NCBI GenBank assembly: GCA_022843045.1
Contig: JALHOJ010000003.1
Location: 1 to 64,000 of the forward strand
Length of the DNA: 64,000 bases
Reading direction: 5' to 3'
DNA from: Phycisphaerales bacterium
GTDB lineage: Bacteria; Planctomycetota; Phycisphaerae; Phycisphaerales; UBA1924
The notes under the pieces were generated by a model. It did not search any database, was not told the origin of the DNA, and saw nothing but the letters and a program-made list of their open reading frames with translations. The position numbers were made by a program, and so were the translations under genes. Numbering within the stretch: the stretch's first letter is position 1; every line of letters starts with the position of its first letter. Positions 60,474 through 64,000 of the stretch are shown piece after piece.

Positions 60474-61625
60474 TTACACCGCCACCAGCGGCGTGCGGTC
60501 GGTCTTCGACACGGCGACCGGAACGTCAACGAGTTTCTCCAATCGCTCGCGCAGGCGGGGGAGGTACCCGCGTTCGGTGCTGGTGTGCCCGCCCAGGATG
60601 ACGCTCATGCCGCTGTTGAGGGCTCCGAGGACGTCGTGGTGCTTCATTTCGCCGGTGACGAAGACGTCGCAGCCGTCTTCGCGGGAGAGGCGTGAGAGTT
60701 CGCCTCCTGCGCCGGGGACGACGCCCACGTGCATCACCGGCTTGTCTTCGCCCGTGGGGCCGCTCGCGAGCGCGTAGCGGACCTGGTCGCGACCGACCCA
60801 GGCCTTGAGCCGCAGCGCGAGTTCGGCGACGGTGGTGGGCTTGTCGAGGGTTAGTCGGCGGCCGGCGCCGACGGTGCGTTGGGGTTGGGCGATCAGTTCG
60901 TAGACGTCGATCGCGGGGGCTTCGTAGGGATGGAACTTGCGGAGGGTCTCAAGGGCGAGGGCAAGGCTGGACTTGCTCGCGACCATTTCGAGGCGGACCT
61001 CGCGCACGCTTTCGAGCACGTTGCGGTTGCCCACGGCGGGGTTGGTCGAATCATCGCCCAGGAACGTGCCGGTGCCTTCGGTGGCGAAGGAACAGACTTG
61101 GTACGCGCCGATGCGGCCGGCTCCGGCGGTGGCGAGGGCGTTGCGGACTTGTTCGACATCCTTGGCGGGCAGGAACGTCACGATCTTGACTTGCTGCGAA
61201 CCTGCGACGCGAGCGTGCGCGGCGAGGGCCCGGCAATCGCCCGCGATCTTGCCAGGTGTCTTGGAGCCGGAGAGGCCTTCGCAGAGCCAATCGGCGACGC
61301 CCGCAGGAATCGCGTCCAGCGCGGTGTGGGGCGAGTAGATCGCGATGTTGTGCTGGAGGGCGCGGAGGATGACGCGCTGGCGGGGCGTGGCGTCGGTGAT
61401 CTTGCTCAGGGGCTCAAAGATGGGCGGGTGATACGCGACGATCGCGCCGCAGTTCATCTCGACGGCTTCGTGCAGGACGGCTTCGTTGAGGTCGATGGTG
61501 AGGACGACGGGGCCGCGGAGGCTGGCCGAGCGGTCGCCCACGAGCAGGCCGACCTTGTCCCAACTCTCGGCGTATTCGAGCGGGGCGATCTGCTGCATGG
61601 CGGCGACGAGGTCACGGATGAGCAT
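60474..61625 (-). CDS. Nif3-like dinuclear metal center protein
   Basis: 383 residues from ATG 61625 (MLIRDLVAAMQQIAP). Conserved Nif3/YbgI family of hexameric rings with two metal ions per subunit, enzymatic role not settled (GTP cyclohydrolase-I type 2 naming is common but doubtful). SWDKVGLLVGD near residue 22, IVAYHPPIF, SPHTALDAIPAGVADWL and GHTSTERGYLPRLRERLE carry the metal-binding His and Glu. The central insert (about 130-250, NIF3-PII-like KIVTFLPAKDVEQVRNALATAGAGRIGAY) is typical of the longer bacterial members. Confidence 0.93.
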   Translation of the reverse strand: MLIRDLVAAMQQIAPLEYAESWDKVGLLVGDRSASLRGPVVLTIDLNEAVLHEAVEMNCGAIVAYHPPIFEPLSKITDATPRQRVILRALQHNIAIYSPHTALDAIPAGVADWLCEGLSGSKTPGKIAGDCRALAAHARVAGSQQVKIVTFLPAKDVEQVRNALATAGAGRIGAYQVCSFATEGTGTFLGDDSTNPAVGNRNVLESVREVRLEMVASKSSLALALETLRKFHPYEAPAIDVYELIAQPQRTVGAGRRLTLDKPTTVAELALRLKAWVGRDQVRYALASGPTGEDKPVMHVGVVPGAGGELSRLSREDGCDVFVTGEMKHHDVLGALNSGMSVILGGHTSTERGYLPRLRERLEKLVDVPVAVSKTDRTPLVAV

Positions 61626-61733
61626 GGGGGAGTTTAGAAGTGCGAAAGTGCGGCGGTGCGGCGGTGCGAAAGTCGGGAGTGTTGAGGTGACCGGTGCGAG
61701 AAGAGAATCGCTCGAGGGGTCGTAGGATGTCGC

Positions 61734-62771
61734 ATGATCACACGCCAGGCGTTTGCCAAGGTCAATTTGATGTTGTCGGTGGGGGAGGCGTTGCCTGCGG
61801 AGCACGCGAAGGGCGGGTATCACCCGATTGCAAGTTGGTTGAGCGCGATCGGGGTGCATGATGACCTGACGATCGCGCCGCTGGAGGCGGGGCAGGCGTC
61901 GAAGTACGACATTCGGTGGGCGGAAGATGCGCCGCGGGCGGGGCTTGTGGACTGGCCGCTGGACAAGGATCTGGCGGTGCGGGCGCATCGGGCCATGGAG
62001 GCGCGGGTGGGGCGGGCGTTGCCTGTGGCGATGAAGCTGGTAAAGCGGATTCCGGTGGGCGCGGGCCTGGGAGGGGGCAGTTCGGACGCCGCGGCGTGCT
62101 TGATGGCGATGCGTGAGGCGTTTGAACTTGCGATGCCCGATGAGGTGCTGCGCGAGATCGCGATGACGCTGGGGAGCGATGTGGCGTTCTTTGTGGATGA
62201 GGAAGGGCGCGAAGAGGATGACGAGGAAGTGAGCGGCGGCAGGCCGCCTCGCCCGGCCCTGGTTTCGGGGTTGGGTGAGGTGATCGAGCGGGTCGAGCCC
62301 ATCGAGAAGCCGATCTTGCTGGTGGTGCCGGGATTTGGGTGCTCTACGCCCGCGGTGTACAAAGCGTTTGACGATGCGCTCGCAGCGGAACTGAAGGAGT
62401 ATCGAATGGATCGGGCGGTTGCCGGTGCGACGGGACGCGAGCGATCGACTGGCCCGCGCGAAGAGATGGTGCGGGGGCGGGTTGCGAAGATGATCGAGCG
62501 TGGGAGTGTTGCGCCGGACCTGCTGTTCAACGACCTCTCGAAGGCGGCGTTCGCGGTGGAGCCGCGGCTTGGGCAGTTGGTAACGGCCCTTTCCAACGCT
62601 ACGCGAAGTCCAGCGCATGTGACGGGCAGCGGCAGTTGCGTCTTCCTCGCGCCGCCCGCGGCGAAGATGGAGTGGTACTTGCCCCGCGTGCAGAAGGCCT
62701 GTGCCGCGTTGGGAGCGACGGGGGCGTTTGGCGGGGAGCCGGTGGTGGTGGTGACGGGGTTGGTTGGGTAG
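61734..62771 (+). CDS. ispE: 4-diphosphocytidyl-2-C-methyl-D-erythritol kinase
   Basis: GHMP kinase of the non-mevalonate (MEP) isoprenoid pathway. 345 residues: ITRQAFAKVNLML at the N-terminus, KRIPVGAGLGGGSSDAAA near residue 105 (ATP loop) and AHVTGSGSCVFL near the C-terminus are the three GHMP motifs. An extra acidic loop (EEGREEDDEEVSGGRPP, about 160-180) and a second insert around residue 235 (GRERSTGPREEM) are unusual. Start ATG 61734 follows TAGGAT. A one-armed repeat of TGCGAAAGTGCGGCGG lies just upstream. Confidence 0.93.
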   Translation: MITRQAFAKVNLMLSVGEALPAEHAKGGYHPIASWLSAIGVHDDLTIAPLEAGQASKYDIRWAEDAPRAGLVDWPLDKDLAVRAHRAMEARVGRALPVAMKLVKRIPVGAGLGGGSSDAAACLMAMREAFELAMPDEVLREIAMTLGSDVAFFVDEEGREEDDEEVSGGRPPRPALVSGLGEVIERVEPIEKPILLVVPGFGCSTPAVYKAFDDALAAELKEYRMDRAVAGATGRERSTGPREEMVRGRVAKMIERGSVAPDLLFNDLSKAAFAVEPRLGQLVTALSNATRSPAHVTGSGSCVFLAPPAAKMEWYLPRVQKACAALGATGAFGGEPVVVVTGLVG

Positions 62772-62777
62772 GGGGAG

Positions 62778-62880
62778 GGAAGTGCCAGAGTGCGACAGAC
62801 GGTGAGACGGTGAAGTGGCATGCAGCAATCCAGCTGCTTTCCGCTTCACCGTCTCACCGTTTCACACCTCACCGTCCCGC
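62778..62880. repeat. Two-armed GACGGTGA palindrome
   Basis: Left arm ACAGACGGTGAGACGGTGAA (62782-62819) and right arm TTCACCGTCTCACCGTTTCA (62844-62880). Between ispE and the ROK gene. Confidence 0.7.
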
Positions 62881-62951
62881 GTTCCAAACCCCGACTAGCA
62901 TCCGGCCGCGCATTGGCCACTTGGACATTTGGCCCTTTGGAAATTTCTGAC

Positions 62952-63935
62952 ATGCCCCCCACCAAACCATTCATCGGGATCGATCTTGGCGGCACGAACA
63001 TGCAATTGGGCGTGGTCTCGCCTGATGGCAAGCTGCTGGCGCAGACCAAGCGCAAGACCAAGTCTGAAGACGGGGCCGAGGGCGTGCTCAACCGGATCGC
63101 CGAGGGCGTGCTGGAGTGTTGCTCGCTTGCGAACCTGGCCCCGAGCGCATTGGGCGGTCTTGGGATCGGCGCGCCGGGCGTGATTGAGCCGACCAAGGGC
63201 GTGGTGGTGGAGGCGGTCAATCTGCGTTGGAATGACGTGCCGCTTGCGGACTTGCTTGCGAAGCGATTGAAGCTCAAGACCATTGTGGATAATGACGTCA
63301 ACGTCGCGGTGTACGGCGAGAACAAGCTCGGGGCGGGCAAGAACAGCCGGAACATGATGGGCCTGTGGATCGGCACGGGGATCGGCGGCGGGCTGATTTT
63401 GAATGGCGAACTGCACTATGGGCACTACTTCTCGGCGGGCGAGATCGGGCACATCATCCTGTTCCCGTTCCATCCGCTGGGCTCACGCACGCTGGAGAAC
63501 AACGCCAGCCGCACGAACGTCTCCAATCGCATCATCAAGCTGATCAACAGCAACTACAAGTCCAAGCTCACGAGCGAACTGGGCGACGATCCCGACAAGT
63601 GGACCAAGGAAGTCAAGAGCAAGCTGATCGCGCAGCACTACCGGGGCGGCGAGCGAGAGGACGCGCTCGTGGTCGAGGTCGTCGATGACGCGGCGGAGAT
63701 GGTGGCGATCGCCGTGGCCAACGCTGTCACGGTGCTGAGCCTGGAACGCGTTGTGCTGGGCGGCGGACTCACCGAGGCGTGCGGCAAGGCGTTTGTTGAA
63801 CGCGTGCAGCGGCATGCGAAGGAACTGATCTTCCCGCGGGCTGCGCAGCAGTGCGAAATCGTCGCGAGCAAGCTCGAAGACGCCGCGGGCATCCTGGGTG
63901 CGGCGATGCTTGCGATGGAAAAGCTGGCAAAGTGA
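62952..63935 (+). CDS. ROK family sugar kinase (glucokinase-like)
   Basis: 327 residues from ATG 62952 (MPPTKPFIGIDLGGTN). Phosphate-1 loop GIDLGGTNMQLG, the ROK middle motif GIGAPGVIEPTKG, catalytic Asp in TIVDNDVNVAVYGE, and MGLWIGTGIGGGLILNGELHYG follow in order. In usual ROK proteins GEIGH is followed by a zinc site with CxCGxxGC; here the stretch after GEIGH reads LGSRTLENNASRTNVS with no cysteine, so the zinc site is lost. Likely phosphorylates glucose or another hexose. A region of about 40 residues (KSKLTSELGDDPDKW) is inserted after that. The gene is complete in the window. Confidence 0.92.
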   Translation: MPPTKPFIGIDLGGTNMQLGVVSPDGKLLAQTKRKTKSEDGAEGVLNRIAEGVLECCSLANLAPSALGGLGIGAPGVIEPTKGVVVEAVNLRWNDVPLADLLAKRLKLKTIVDNDVNVAVYGENKLGAGKNSRNMMGLWIGTGIGGGLILNGELHYGHYFSAGEIGHIILFPFHPLGSRTLENNASRTNVSNRIIKLINSNYKSKLTSELGDDPDKWTKEVKSKLIAQHYRGGEREDALVVEVVDDAAEMVAIAVANAVTVLSLERVVLGGGLTEACGKAFVERVQRHAKELIFPRAAQQCEIVASKLEDAAGILGAAMLAMEKLAK

Positions 63936-64000
63936 TCGGTTCCAAACGCGGGGCCTGAGGCCCGGCGAAGGCCCGGGTCGAGCGTCGACAGTCGCGACGC

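Overview
The window is high-GC bacterial chromosome and looks like a planctomycete, most plausibly of the Phycisphaerae type. This is inferred from the gene set: a fused SecD-SecF translocase, secreted proteins ending in paired cysteine-flanked N-D-G repeats (dockerin-like), a PEP-CTERM-like tail, membrane Ser/Thr kinases next to sigma factors, and a prepilin peptidase with a large insertion. No rRNA, tRNA, CRISPR array, complete insertion sequence or prophage was seen. Most of the window is housekeeping or envelope genes on both strands. Most long lines of the ORF track are shadows of these genes.

Layout. 1-6000: end of yajC, secDF, a LysM protein and an HldD-like sugar epimerase. 6000-6800: a 785-base gene-free stretch with hairpins. 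6800-10000: ribosomal protein S1 and a small histidine kinase (both minus). 10000-12700: a secreted protein of unknown function and rpiB. 12800-15600: a membrane Ser/Thr kinase behind a sigma factor. 15600-18900: a PEP-CTERM-like protein and a secreted beta-helix-like protein, partly AT-richer than the surroundings. 19000-21600: xseB, prepilin peptidase, a lipoprotein. 21700-29250: a dockerin-tailed metallophosphoesterase, a double amidohydrolase and a CPBP protease. 29250-36080: trpC, a thioredoxin-like protein, trmB, a rhodanese, a cysteine synthase-type enzyme and a TIGR01777 epimerase. 36200-40500: two tandem dockerin-tailed beta-propeller-like paralogues and a flavin amine oxidase. 40700-44000: a hybrid sensor kinase broken by a one-base frameshift.

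44000-51650 is the accessory part of the window. It holds two orphan ORFs, an ArsP-like permease plus redox thioredoxin lying between two 75-bp near-identical direct repeats, three copies or fragments of a small secreted-type protein family ending in a GPWSE-like module, and a 993-residue PHP-domain/SMC-type ATPase of the TrlF kind, which is a candidate single-gene defence system. 51650-63935 returns to ordinary genes: MmgE/PrpD, a DUF486 membrane protein, a kinase with its ECF sigma factor, an isolated atpG, an MBL hydrolase, YedK, Nif3, ispE and a ROK kinase.

The most unusual genome-scale feature is the palindromic elements. One family has constant ends (GCATCGAWGT ... ACWTCRATGGCACG) and a stem whose two sides change together. 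A second class has two long arms built of short purine-rich units and their reverse complement, placed at many gene borders. Several elements lie inside open reading frames without breaking them (LysM protein, histidine kinase, MBL hydrolase, one family fragment). All functional statements are from reading the sequence; no database search was run.
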